A stretch of 34,389 nucleotides of DNA from Streptomyces sp. G44 (GTDB lineage Bacteria > Actinomycetota > Actinomycetes > Streptomycetales > Streptomycetaceae). This document shows, in pieces, positions 22,716 to 31,700 of the stretch (the stretch's first letter is position 1; every line of letters starts with the position of its first letter). Below the pieces are notes generated by a model. The model worked only from the letters and a program-made list of their open reading frames with translations, did not search any database and was not told the DNA's origin. Both the position numbers and the translations under genes were made by a program. The stretch covers positions 1-34,389 of the forward strand of contig NZ_JAFEXF010000068.1 of NCBI RefSeq assembly GCF_016905445.1. The letters are read 5' to 3'.

Positions 22716-23453
22716 GTGACCATCCGGCTTCCGCTCTTCCCGCTCAACTCGGTGCTGTTCCCCGGCCTCGTGCTGCCGCTGAACGTCTTCGAGGAGCGAT
22801 ATCGCGCCATGATGCGCGAGCTGCTCAAGTCCCCCGAGGAGGAGCAGCGCCAGTTCGCCGTCGTCGCCATCCGCGACGGCCTGGAGGTGGCGCCGAGCGC
22901 GCCCGGCCTCCCCGACCAGACGGCGCTGCCCGCGCACGGGCCCGCCGCGGGTTTCGGCGACGACCCGCCGAAGGCCTTCCACTCCGTGGGCTGCGTGGCG
23001 GACGCGGCGACGATCCGGGAGCGTGCCGACGGCGGCTTCGAGGTCCTCGCCACCGGCACCACGCGGGTGCGGCTCCTGTCCGTCGACGCCTCGGGCGCCT
23101 TCCTCACCGCCGAGCTGGAGGAGGTGCCGGAGGAGCCGGGCGAGGGGGCGGGCACGCTCGCGGAGGGCGTCCTGCGCGCCTTCAGGTCCTACCAGAAGCG
23201 GCTTGCGGGGGCGCGGGAACGCTCGCTGGCGACGGGGGCGGAGCTGCCGGACGAGCCGTCCGTGGTGTCGTACCTGGTGGCCGCGGCGGCCGTCCTGGAC
23301 ACCCCGACCAAGCAGCGGCTCCTGGAGGCGCCGGACACCGCGGCGCGGCTGCGGGACGAGCTGGAGCTGCTGCGCGCCGAGACCGCGATCATCCGTAATC
23401 TGCCCTCGCTGCCCGCGACGGAGCTGACGCGCGGGACGACCAGCCTCAACTGA
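22716..23453 (+). CDS. LON-substrate-binding-domain protein (stand-alone Lon N-domain)
   Basis: A 245-residue protein containing only the N-terminal substrate-recognition domain of Lon protease. It begins IRLPLFPLNSVLFPGLVLPL and continues VFEERYRAMMREL, with GCVADAATIRERADGGFEVLATGTTRVRLL as the usual beta-rich core, and a C-terminal helical part. No AAA+ or protease domain follows. GTG at 22716 is preferred: TAGGCT, a possible -10, lies eight bases upstream and no ribosome binding site is present. A TTG nine bases earlier is in frame. It lies just after the helical-repeat gene and three bases before ybaK, so the latter is co-transcribed. It may be a substrate adaptor, but its function is unproven. 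Confidence 0.9.
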   Translation: MTIRLPLFPLNSVLFPGLVLPLNVFEERYRAMMRELLKSPEEEQRQFAVVAIRDGLEVAPSAPGLPDQTALPAHGPAAGFGDDPPKAFHSVGCVADAATIRERADGGFEVLATGTTRVRLLSVDASGAFLTAELEEVPEEPGEGAGTLAEGVLRAFRSYQKRLAGARERSLATGAELPDEPSVVSYLVAAAAVLDTPTKQRLLEAPDTAARLRDELELLRAETAIIRNLPSLPATELTRGTTSLN

Positions 23454-23456
23454 CGC

Positions 23457-23990
23457 ATGCAAAGGCGCGACACCTTGGCGAAGAAGCAGAAGAAGCAGGA
23501 GAAGCTCGGGAAGCAGGCGGCCGGCACCCCGGCGACGGTGGCGCTGACCGCCGCGGGCACCGCGTTCACCGTGCACTCCTACGAGCACGACCCGGCCCAT
23601 CCCTCGTACGGCGAGGAGGCCGCGCAGGCGATGGGCGTCTCCCCCGACCGGGTCTTCAAGACACTGGTCGCGGAGGTCGACGGCGAGCTGACGGTCGCCG
23701 TCGTGCCGGTCGCCGGCTCCCTGGACCTCAAGGCGCTGGCCGCCGCGGCCGGCGGCAAGCGCGCCGTGATGGCCGACCCGGCGGCGGCGGAACGCACCAC
23801 CGGCTATGTGCGGGGCGGCATCTCCCCGCTCGGCCAGCGCAAGCGGCTGCGGACGGTCCTGGACGACTCGGCGTCGGCGCACGCCACGATCTGCGTGTCG
23901 GCGGGCCGCCGTGGCCTGGAGGTGGAGCTGGCGCCGGGCGACCTGGCGGAGCTCACGGGTGCGGTGCTGGCGCCCATCGGACGTGCCTGA
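23457..23990 (+). CDS. ybaK: Cys-tRNA(Pro) deacylase (YbaK/EbsC)
   Basis: YbaK hydrolyses mischarged Cys-tRNA(Pro), correcting errors of prolyl-tRNA synthetase. The 177-residue protein has the family lysine Lys68 in DRVFKTLVAE, VVPVAGSLDLKALA, and the GGISPLGQRK motif at 120-129. It starts either at ATG 23457 (three bases after the preceding stop) or at TTG 23475, which would give MAKKQKKQEK and sits after AAAGG. The basic N-terminal extension is variable in the family. It is the end of a two-gene unit with the LON-domain gene. Confidence 0.92.
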   Translation: MQRRDTLAKKQKKQEKLGKQAAGTPATVALTAAGTAFTVHSYEHDPAHPSYGEEAAQAMGVSPDRVFKTLVAEVDGELTVAVVPVAGSLDLKALAAAAGGKRAVMADPAAAERTTGYVRGGISPLGQRKRLRTVLDDSASAHATICVSAGRRGLEVELAPGDLAELTGAVLAPIGRA

Positions 23991-24026
23991 CGCGCCCGGG
24001 GCCGCGCGTACGACGTGAAAGCGCCC

Positions 24027-24055
24027 TCGACAGGCACGCGGGACGGGACTAATAC
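24027..24055 (+). promoter_or_regulatory. Promoter of the bL37 gene
   Basis: TCGACA (24027-24032) and TAATAC (24050-24055) are separated by 17 bases, the best vegetative promoter in the window. The ATG follows after seven bases, implying a leaderless transcript. Confidence 0.65.
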
Positions 24056-24062
24056 CCAGGGC

Positions 24063-24137
24063 ATGTCGAAGAAGACGCGCAAGCGGAAGTGGCGGGCGAG
24101 AAAGCGCGGGGCCAATCACGGCAGGCGCCCCGCCTAG
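24063..24137 (+). CDS. Ribosomal protein bL37 (24 residues)
   Basis: A tiny, extremely basic protein MSKKTRKRKWRARKRG followed by ANHGRRPA. It matches the actinobacterial large-subunit protein bL37, a 24-residue peptide first seen in mycobacterial ribosome structures and bound in 23S rRNA, ending ANHGKRPx. The length is exactly 24 codons. Its own strong promoter and the lack of a ribosome binding site suggest a leaderless mRNA. It is easy to miss because of its size, and the downstream gene is on the opposite strand. Confidence 0.87.
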   Translation: MSKKTRKRKWRARKRGANHGRRPA

Positions 24138-24158
24138 GCCGGGCCCGCGCGGCGTCGC

Positions 24159-24836
24159 TCAGGCTCCCGCGCAGGGGTGGGCGTCGCCGCGGGGCTCCCC
24201 GTAGGGCGTCGGGTACGGCGGCTCCGGGTCCCGGGGTCCGAACAGCGCCGTGAGGCCGAGGTGCACGGCCAGCGCGGCCACCGGCCAGGCGAGGAGGGTG
24301 CCCTTGGCCTTGAGTTCGAGGGGCGCCTCGAAGACGACACCCTTGCCGACCGCCTTGGCGTGCGCGACCACATCCGTCTCCGGGCCGAGCCAGATCCCGG
24401 CCCGCCAGGCCAGCAGCGCGCCCAGCAGGCTGCCGAGCGCGAGCCCCGCCACCAGCGGGACGCCGCCGCTCCTGCGCAGCAGGAAGGCGACGACGCCGCT
24501 GACGAGACCGAAGCCGAGCGCGAGCAGAGTGAACGTTCCGTCGACCCCGATCGCCTGCTCGCCCTCGGTGTCCTTGAGGAACACCGCCCGGCCGTCCGAG
24601 ACGAGCGGCACGCGGGGGGACAGCCACAGCCACAGCAGCCCGAGCAGGACGCCGCTGACGGCCACCGCGACCATGACCGCCGCGGCTTGCAGCACTTCGT
24701 TCTTCATGCCGGGCCCGTCCTCCTCGTATCCATACGGAGACGTCGCTCCCCCCGGGTGCGGGGCTGTCCGCCAGGGGTCGTTCGAGGGCTGGTGGTGCGG
24801 CGGTTGGGAGGGTGTCAGCGGTGCGGTCACCCACAC
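24159..24836 (-). CDS. Four-helix integral membrane protein of unknown function
   Basis: A 225-residue protein (182 if Met44 is used) with four hydrophobic helices at about 52-72, 102-120, 126-146 and 180-199. A Pro/His-rich cytoplasmic N-terminus comes before them. Between helices 1 and 2 lies RVPLVSDGRAVFLKDTEGEQAIGVDG and the third loop contains GPETDVVAHAKAVGKG. I do not recognise a functional motif. It resembles DUF2567-like actinobacterial membrane proteins, but I am not sure. Start choice is uncertain: GTG 24836, GTG 24830, or ATG at Met44, which has GGAGGA ten bases upstream. It is in the same direction as, and downstream of, the ABC-2 exporter genes, so it may belong to their transcript. 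Confidence 0.75.
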   Translation of the reverse strand: MWVTAPLTPSQPPHHQPSNDPWRTAPHPGGATSPYGYEEDGPGMKNEVLQAAAVMVAVAVSGVLLGLLWLWLSPRVPLVSDGRAVFLKDTEGEQAIGVDGTFTLLALGFGLVSGVVAFLLRRSGGVPLVAGLALGSLLGALLAWRAGIWLGPETDVVAHAKAVGKGVVFEAPLELKAKGTLLAWPVAALAVHLGLTALFGPRDPEPPYPTPYGEPRGDAHPCAGA

Positions 24837-24917
24837 ATCGTGCCAGGCCCACCCGTCTCCCGACCGCCGCCCCTCAGCGAAGCGCTGCGCGCTCCCCCTT
24901 TTCGCCGGTGCGGCGCG

Positions 24918-25739
24918 TCACCGGACGGCCGCCCGGCGGTACGCCCAGGTGGCGACGGCGAGCGAGGCCACGCCGACCCCGGCGCAGACCGCCAGGTCCA
25001 GGGCGACGACCGCCCAGTCGGGGTTCGGGTCGAACGTACGAGCGAAGGCCTCCACTCCGTACGTCGACGGCAGCAGGTCACGCGCGTACTGGAGCGGGAC
25101 CGGCATCCGCTCGGCCGGCAGCACGCCGAGCAGCAGCGCCGCCGACATGCCCATCTGGCCGAGCAGCGTGGCCAGTTCGGGCCGGGGCGCGAGCAGCCCG
25201 AGCGCGGCGCCGAGCCCCGCGAGGGCGGCCCCGGCGAGCGGGATCACCGCGGCGAGCACCCACAGGTGGGTGATCGGCAGCCCGAAGAGCCCGCACCCGA
25301 CGATCGCCGTGACGACGGTGCCGGGCACCGTGAACGAGGCGTACGCGGCCGCGGCGCCCAGCACCACGGCGGCGGGCGGCACGGGCAGGGTGGCGTAGTG
25401 GTCGAGCCCGCCGTCGGCGCGGAGCTGTCCGAAGTACTGGGCGAGGAGGTTCAGGGCGACGAACGCGACGACGAGCACGGACGAGCCGGCGACGACGGCG
25501 CGCGCCTCGCCGCCGCCGTCGACGACGCCGCGCATGAGGATCATGATGCCGACGGACTGGAAGGTCGCCACGAAGAGCAGCGGTATCCGGGCGACCCGCG
25601 CGCGGGAGAGCTGGGCGCGGTAGACGGCGGAGAGCGCGGGAAGGAGCCGGGCGCGCGCGCCGAGCGGCGCGGGAGCACCGGCCTCCGGCTCCGTACGCCC
25701 TTCGGTCCGTACCACGGCTTCAAGCGGAACGGCACTCAC
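24918..25739 (-). CDS. ABC-2 type transporter permease
   Basis: A 273-residue membrane component with about six helices: LLFVATFQSVGIMILM, VVAGSSVLVVAFVALNLLA, AVVLGAAAAYASF, LWVLAAVIPLAGAALAGLG, LATLLGQMGMSAALLLGV and the last one ending AYRRAAVR. The region QYFGQLRADGGLDHYATLPV and the amphipathic ARDLLPSTYGVEAF match ABC-2 permeases of drug/polysaccharide exporters. GTG at 25739 has AAGGG eight bases upstream. The ATPase gene lies 64 bases upstream in the same direction. No substrate-binding protein is present, so export is more likely than import. The substrate is unknown. Confidence 0.87.
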   Translation of the reverse strand: MSAVPLEAVVRTEGRTEPEAGAPAPLGARARLLPALSAVYRAQLSRARVARIPLLFVATFQSVGIMILMRGVVDGGGEARAVVAGSSVLVVAFVALNLLAQYFGQLRADGGLDHYATLPVPPAAVVLGAAAAYASFTVPGTVVTAIVGCGLFGLPITHLWVLAAVIPLAGAALAGLGAALGLLAPRPELATLLGQMGMSAALLLGVLPAERMPVPLQYARDLLPSTYGVEAFARTFDPNPDWAVVALDLAVCAGVGVASLAVATWAYRRAAVR

Positions 25740-25803
25740 CGCAGAACCCTTCTGTCACTGTTCCTCCGTACACCGGTCCGGTCCGGGTGCGCACCACGCG
25801 ACC

Positions 25804-26838
25804 TCACGCCTTGACCAGCCCCCGACCGCTGCCGCCCAGCGCGAGGTAGACGTCCTCCAGGCTGGGCGTGGCCAGCGTGAAGTCGTCCAGCGCGGCGAAC
25901 GCGGCTCCGCCGGTGACCGCCGCCACGGCCGCGCGCGCCTCGTCCGGCGCGAGCCGCAGGGACCACCGCCGCCCCGACTCGACCGCCGAGGAGCGCAGCG
26001 CGGCCACCTCGGGGACGTCCAGGGGCGCCCGCTCCCGCCACACCAGCTCCACGCGGACCTCGTCGGCGACCTTCTCCTTGAGTCCGGCCGGGCTGTCGCA
26101 TGCGATGACCTTGCCCTGGTCGAGCACGGCGACCCGGTCGAGGACGGTCTCCGCCTCGATGACGTTGTGCGTGACGAGCAGCACGGTCGTGCCGCGCTCG
26201 GCCCGGCGCCAGTCGATCGCCGCCCATACGGCGCGGCGTGCGACGGGGTCCATGCCGGTGGTCGGTTCGTCGAGGACCAGCAGCGGCCGCTCCCCCACCA
26301 GCGCGGTGGCGAAGCAGGCGAGCCGCCGCTGCCCGCCGGAGAGCTTCTTCAGCGGGCGCGAGGCCAGCGCGGTGAGCCCGAGCTCCTCCAGGACCGCGTC
26401 CCGCTCGGCGCGCGCCCGGGGCACGTCGAGGCCGCGCAGCCGCGCGGTCGTCTCGACGGCGAGCGAGACCGTCAGCTCGTCGAGCGCGGTGGACTCCTGT
26501 CCCAGGTAGGCGAGGATCCGCGAGGCCCGCTCGGGATGGCGCACGATGTCGTGCCCGAGGATGTCGACGCCGCCGCTGTCGGGGCGCATGAGCCCGGTCA
26601 GCTGGCGTACGAGGGTGGACTTGCCGGCGCCGTTGGGGCCGAGCAGTCCGAAGATCTCGCCGCGCCGCACCGTCAGGCAGATGCCGTCGGTGGCGCGGAT
26701 CTCGGGCGTCGCGGGCCTGCCGCGCCTGCCGCGGGCGGCGGGGTAGGTCTTGACCAGGTCGCGCACCGCGCAGACGGCCTCGATGCCGTGTTCCTGACGG
26801 AGTCCCTGTCGGACTGCCGGTGCCGGGCGCGTACTCAC
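25804..26838 (-). CDS. ABC transporter ATP-binding protein (ABC-2 exporter)
   Basis: A 344-residue ATPase partner of the downstream permease. All nucleotide-binding motifs are intact: Walker A GPNGAGKST at 67-75, Q-loop Gln114, signature LSGGQ at 166-170, Walker B LLVLDEP at 186-192, and the H-loop THN at 223-225. It resembles DrrA/CcmA-type drug-export ATPases, with a C-terminal accessory domain of about 110 residues ending TPSLEDVYLALGG. The GTG start at 26838 lacks a Shine-Dalgarno. TAGTCT lies eight bases upstream, suggesting a leaderless mRNA. An Arg/Gly-rich segment (ARGRRGRPATP) at 35-45 interrupts the usual first strands. Confidence 0.92.
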   Translation of the reverse strand: MSTRPAPAVRQGLRQEHGIEAVCAVRDLVKTYPAARGRRGRPATPEIRATDGICLTVRRGEIFGLLGPNGAGKSTLVRQLTGLMRPDSGGVDILGHDIVRHPERASRILAYLGQESTALDELTVSLAVETTARLRGLDVPRARAERDAVLEELGLTALASRPLKKLSGGQRRLACFATALVGERPLLVLDEPTTGMDPVARRAVWAAIDWRRAERGTTVLLVTHNVIEAETVLDRVAVLDQGKVIACDSPAGLKEKVADEVRVELVWRERAPLDVPEVAALRSSAVESGRRWSLRLAPDEARAAVAAVTGGAAFAALDDFTLATPSLEDVYLALGGSGRGLVKA

Positions 26839-26901
26839 GAAGGACGAGACTACGGGGTCCGCGGGCGCGGATGACGCCCGGGGCGCCCCGTACGCCCCGT
26901 A

Positions 26902-28158
26902 TCAGTCACCTGCCCGGTCTCCCGCGGGCACGTGTTCGGCGGCCGTCCGCACGTCGATCTCCCGCCAGAAACCGGCCCGGATCGCGTACCGGTCGTGCTC
27001 GTCGATCTGGTCGTCCTTGTGGGCGAGCAGGCCGAACCGCGCGGCGTAGCGCAGCAGCTCGCCGTCGATGCGGTGCGGGATGCGGGGGTACATCGTCGAC
27101 AGCTTCTGGAGGTTGTGCTGCTCGGGGAGGCGCGCCATCCAGCGCCGCGCGAACACCTGCCCGACCTCGTACGGGTCGCCGCCGACCGTGGTGATGTCCT
27201 CCTCGCGGTCGGCCCAGCGCTGCTCGGCGGTGGTCAGCTGGGCGAGGGTGGGCAGCGCGGCGGCCTCGGGGCTCTCGGGCGCGCCGCCGGGCCGCTCCAC
27301 CCAGCCCTTGTCGGAGGACCAGCGCAGCGTGGCGTTGGTGGGGTGCGGGGCGGCGTGGGTGCCGGGGCCGCGCAGGGCGGCCAGGTCTTTCGGGGTGGGC
27401 ACGGTTTTGCCGGAGGGGGCGCGGTGCTCGCCGGGTTCGCGGCCGTTGGCCGTGACGGCCTCGGTGTGCCGGGCGGGCTGGGCGGCCTCTTCCTCGGCGC
27501 GCTGCGCGGCGGCGGCGAGCGCGGACTCCGGCAGCGGCGCGGAGAGGATCGCGGCGATCTCGGGGCGCGGGGCGGGCGGCGGGGCGCAGACGCCAGTGAG
27601 CTCCTTGGGGCGTACGGCCTTGGTGATCCAGGCGCGGTCGAGCACGCGCCGCTCGTCGGCCTCGGCGACCAGGTCCTCGGACTGGTTGTAGTCGCCGTCG
27701 GCGGCCTGCACGGCCCACAGGTGGACGGCGACGCCGTGCTCCTTGGCGGCCATCATGCCGGGCAGCAGGTCGCCGTCGCCGGTGACGAGCACGATGTCGG
27801 AGCAGGCGCGGTTGCGGGCCAGCTCCGTCAGCTCGGCGTGCATCGCGGCGTCCACGCCCTTCTGCGCCCAGCGCCCGTCGCTGCGGGTCAGGGCGCCGAG
27901 CCGGACCGTCACGCGGGGCATGACGCGCAGCCGCCGGTGTTCGGGCTGCGGTACGCGGTCGGGGGCGCCGTCGAACCAGTAGATGCGCAGCAGCCGGCGC
28001 TCGGTGTCGGCTTCCGCGCGCTCGCGCAGCCCCTGGATCAGGGCGGTGTGATCGACGGTGATCCGGGACCTGGAGGGTTCGCCCGCCAGGAGACTCGCGG
28101 CGGCACCCAGCAGATACCCGGCGTCCACCAGGACGATGCAGCGGTCCACGCGATCCAC
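26902..28158 (-). CDS. NYN-domain (PIN-like) putative ribonuclease
   Basis: A 418-residue protein with an N-terminal NYN domain, a PIN-like nuclease fold. Predicted metal-binding acidic residues are Asp12 (CIVLVDAGYLLG), Asp103 (KGVDAAMHAEL), and Asp128/Asp130 (VTGDGDLLPG). After a variable Pro/Ala-rich linker (about 190-320), a C-terminal helical region WADREEDITTVGGDPYEVGQVFARRW...YPRIPHRIDGELLRYAA looks like a winged-helix/RNA-binding module. It starts at GTG 28158 or at GTG 28149, which has GAGG at good spacing. It is alone and divergent from the 59-residue gene. Such proteins are probably RNases; the substrate is unknown. Confidence 0.88.
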   Translation of the reverse strand: MDRVDRCIVLVDAGYLLGAAASLLAGEPSRSRITVDHTALIQGLRERAEADTERRLLRIYWFDGAPDRVPQPEHRRLRVMPRVTVRLGALTRSDGRWAQKGVDAAMHAELTELARNRACSDIVLVTGDGDLLPGMMAAKEHGVAVHLWAVQAADGDYNQSEDLVAEADERRVLDRAWITKAVRPKELTGVCAPPPAPRPEIAAILSAPLPESALAAAAQRAEEEAAQPARHTEAVTANGREPGEHRAPSGKTVPTPKDLAALRGPGTHAAPHPTNATLRWSSDKGWVERPGGAPESPEAAALPTLAQLTTAEQRWADREEDITTVGGDPYEVGQVFARRWMARLPEQHNLQKLSTMYPRIPHRIDGELLRYAARFGLLAHKDDQIDEHDRYAIRAGFWREIDVRTAAEHVPAGDRAGD

Positions 28159-28500
28159 CCTCTTTCCCTGGAGGTTCTCCGGGCCTTCGGCGGCAGTCCC
28201 TGAAAAGTGCCCGGAGGTTCCTGGACGTTCCCTCGTAGGCCCGCGGACACACCCTGTGACGGGAACGAATCAGGGGTGCGTGTGCGGGGCCGCGTCGGGT
28301 TTGCTTCGAGTCTGCCCGACTACGCGGGGGTTGACGGGCGGAACTCGATCTTCGGCGTGGCGTATCGGCCGCTTTGCTCCCGGGGCGACCCGGTGACGAC
28401 CTTCATGACGCACGGTAATTCTCCGACATGCGCCTTTTGTCGACATATGTGAGTCTGGTCGCGTCATGGCCCCCGGATTCCCCGCAGGAGGAAGATCACC
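28159..28500. other. Divergent intergenic region of about 340 bases
   Basis: No convincing gene lies here. The left part is the 5' region of the NYN gene. Near 28420-28450 the sequence is less GC-rich and includes the palindromes TGTCGACA and CATATG about 60 bases before the downstream ATG, where a promoter for the 59-residue gene is expected. No clean -35/-10 pair can be assigned. Confidence 0.5.
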
Positions 28501-28680
28501 ATGGCCAAGAACAAGAATCGCAAGCAGGGCAGCCAGGAGAGCCGCGCCTCGGCGGCCGAGCGGGCATCGGAGCAGGCCAGGTCGGCCGCCGCCGAGGCCC
28601 AGTCGGCGATGCAGTCGCAGGCCCAGGGCAGCCCCGCCGATGTTGCGCGTAAGCACCAGCGTCGCTTCGGCCACAACTGA
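28501..28680 (+). CDS. 59-residue hydrophilic, probably disordered protein
   Basis: The product begins MAKNKNRKQGSQESRASAAE, is rich in Ala/Gln/Ser/Arg with SEQARSAAAEAQSAMQSQAQ, and ends PADVARKHQRRFGHN. It has no hydrophobic core or Cys, so it is likely disordered or a single amphipathic helix. A very good Shine-Dalgarno, AGGAGG, lies about nine bases before the ATG. A 16-bp terminator hairpin follows directly. Short proteins with this N- and C-terminal pattern (MAKNKNR... RFGHN) seem common in Streptomyces and have no known function. Confidence 0.82.
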   Translation: MAKNKNRKQGSQESRASAAERASEQARSAAAEAQSAMQSQAQGSPADVARKHQRRFGHN

Positions 28681-28696
28681 CGCGTATTGAGGCACG

Positions 28697-28734
28697 CATG
28701 AGGGGCGCACCCCGGGTCGGGTGCGCCCCTCATG
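28697..28734. terminator. Bidirectional hairpin between the 59-residue gene and dnaE
   Basis: A perfect 16-bp stem, CATGAGGGGCGCACCC (28697-28712) and its complement (28719-28734), has a six-base loop. It sits between convergent genes and is the strongest hairpin in the window. Confidence 0.88.
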
Positions 28735-28762
28735 CTCTGCCTTGCCTCGGCCGGAGTCCCGC

Positions 28763-31700
28763 TCAGCCCGCCAGGCAGGACGGTCCGAGCAGCACCTTCA
28801 GATCGCCGAAGAGCGCCGGGTCCGGCTTCACGCGGTGCCGGTCGAGCCGCAGCACCGTGGTCTTCTGCGCCCCCTGGAGCTTGATCCGCACCTCGCTGTT
28901 GCCGCGGTGGTGGCTGAGCACCTCGCCGAGCCGGTGGACCATCGGCGGGCTCACCTTGACGGTCGGGATGGTGATGATCACGGGCGCGTTGGTCCCCGCG
29001 TTCGACAGGTCGGGGACCTGGAGCTCCATCGCGACGAGGCGCGGCACGTCCTCGCGCTTGTCGAGGCGGCCCTTGACGAAGACCACCGCGTCCTCGACGA
29101 GCTGGGTGGACACCAGCTGGTACGTCGCGGGGAAGAACATGCACTCGATGGAGCCGGCGAGGTCCTCGACCGTGGCGATCGCCCAGGCGTTGCCCTGCTT
29201 GGTCATCTTGCGCTGGAGGCCGGAGATGATGCCGCCGATGGTGACCACCGAGCCGTCGGAGAAGTCCCCGCCGGTGAGCTGGCCGATGCCCGCGTCGGCC
29301 TTGTCGGAGAGCACGTGCTCCAGACCGAAGAGCGGGTGGTCGGAGACGTACAGGCCGAGCATCTCGCGCTCCTGGGCGAGCAGGTACGTCTTCTCCCACT
29401 CGTCCTCGGAGAACTCCACGTCGAGACCGAAGCCCGGCTCGTCGCCCCCGGTCTCGTCGCCCATGCCCCCGAAGAGGTCGAACTGCCCCTCGGCCTCCTT
29501 GCGCTTGACCGCGACGACATTGTCGATCATCGGCTCGTACTGCGCGGTGAGGCCCTTGCGGGTGTGCCCCATGGTGTCGAACGCGCCCGCCTTGATGAGC
29601 GACTCCGTGGTGCGCTTGTTGCAGGCGGCCGCCTCGACCTTGTCGAGGTAGTCGGGGAAGGAGGTGAACTTTCCCTTGGCCTTGCGCGAACGGATGATCG
29701 ACTCCACCACGTTCGTACCGACGTTGCGGACCGCCTCCAGGCCGAAGAGGATCACGTCGTCGCCCTGGGCGGCGAAGTTGTGCACGGACTCGTTCACGTT
29801 CGGCGGGAGGACCTTGATGCCCATGCGGCGGCACTCGTTCAGATAGACGGCCGACTTGTCCTTGTCGTCCTTCACCGAGGTGAGCAGCGCGGCCATGTAC
29901 TCCGCCGGGTAGTTCGCCTTCAGGTAGGCGGTCCAGTAGGTGACCAGGCCGTACGCGGAGGAGTGCGCCTTGTTGAAGGCGTACCCGGCGAAGGGGACCA
30001 GGACGTCCCACAGGGCCTGGATGGCCTCGTCGGAGTAGCCGTTCTTCCGGGCGCCCGCCTGGAAGAGGACGAAGTTCTTCTCCAGCTCCTCGGGCTTCTT
30101 CTTGCCCATCACGCGGCGCAGGATGTCGGCTTCGCCGAGGCTGTAGCCCGCGACGATCTGGGCGGCCTTCTGCACCTGCTCCTGGTACACGATGAGGCCG
30201 TAGGTGAGGCCCAGCGTCTCCTTCAGGGGCTCTTCGAGCTCCGGGTGGATCGGCGTGATCTCCTGGCGGCCGTTCTTGCGCTCGGCGTAGTTCGTGTGCG
30301 AGTTCATGCCCATCGGGCCCGGCCGGTACAGGGCCGAGACGGCGGAAATGTCCTCGAAGTTGTCGGGCTGCATCTGGCGCAGCAGGGAGCGCATCGGGCC
30401 GCCGTCGAACTGGAAGACGCCGAGCGTGTCACCGCGGCAGAGCAGTTCGAAGGTCTTCGGGTCGTCGAGCGGGAGGGAGAGCATCTCCAGCTCGATGCCC
30501 TTGTTGGCCTTCACCATCTTGACGGCGTCGTCCATGATGGTGAGGTTGCGCAGGCCCAGGAAGTCCATCTTGAGCAGGCCGAGCGACTCGCACTGGGGGT
30601 AGTCCCACTGCGTGATGGTGACGCCGTCGGTGTGGCGCACCCAGATCGGGGCGTGGTCGACGATCGGCTCGCTGGACATGATCACGCCGGCCGCGTGCAC
30701 GCCCATCTGCCGGACCAGCCCCTCGACACCCTTGGCGGTGTCGATGACCTTCTTCACGTCCGGCTCGTTCTCGTACATCCCACGGATCTCGCCCGCCTCG
30801 CTGTAGCGCGGGTGGCTGGGGTTGGTGATGCCGTCGAGGTCGATGCCCTTGCCGAGGACGTCGGCGGGCATGGCCTTGGTGAGGCGGTCGCCCATCGCGT
30901 ACGGATAGCCGAGCACGCGCGCGGAGTCCTTGATGGCGTTCTTCGCCTTGATCTTTCCGTACGTGCCGATCATGGCGACCTTGTCGGCGCCGTATTTCTC
31001 CGTCACGTACCTGATCACCTCGACGCGCCTGCGCTCGTCGAAGTCGATGTCGACGTCGGGCATGGAGACGCGCTCGGGGTTGAGGAACCGCTCGAAGATC
31101 AGGCCGTGCGTGATCGGGTCGAGGTCGGTGATGCCCATGGCGTACGCGACGATCGAGCCGGCCGCGGAGCCTCGGCCGGGGCCCACCGCGATGCCGTTGT
31201 TCTTGGCCCACATGATGAAGTCGGCGACGACCAGGAAGTACCCCGGGAACCCCATCTGGATGATGATGTCCATCTCGTATTCGGCCTGCTTCTGGCGGTC
31301 CTCGGGGACGCCGCCCGGGTAGCGGCGCGCCATGCCGCGGCGGACCTCCTCCTGGAACCAGGTGACCTCGGTGAAGCCCTCGGGGATGTCGAACTTCGGC
31401 ATCAGGTCGCGCTTCTCGAACATGCCCGTGGTGTCGATCTGCTCCGCCACCAGGAGCGTGTTGCGGCAGCCCTCCTGCCACGCGTCCGAGGAGTCGATCG
31501 CGTACATCTCGTCGGTCGACTTCAGGTAGTAGCCCGTGCCGTCGAAGCGGAAGCGGTCGGGGTCCGAGAGGTTCTTGCCGGTCTGGATGCAGAGCAGGGC
31601 GTCGTGGGCGGTCGACTCGTGGGCGTACGTGTAGTGCGAGTCGTTCGTCACCAAAGGCGGGATGCCGAGCTTCTTGCCGATGTCCAGCAGGCCGTCGCGG

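Noticed and set aside
26880..26898. Weak GGGGCG/CGCCCC hairpin between the NYN gene and the ABC ATPase gene
   Set aside because: Six-base arms in a very GC-rich region are expected by chance, and it overlaps the presumed ATPase promoter region.
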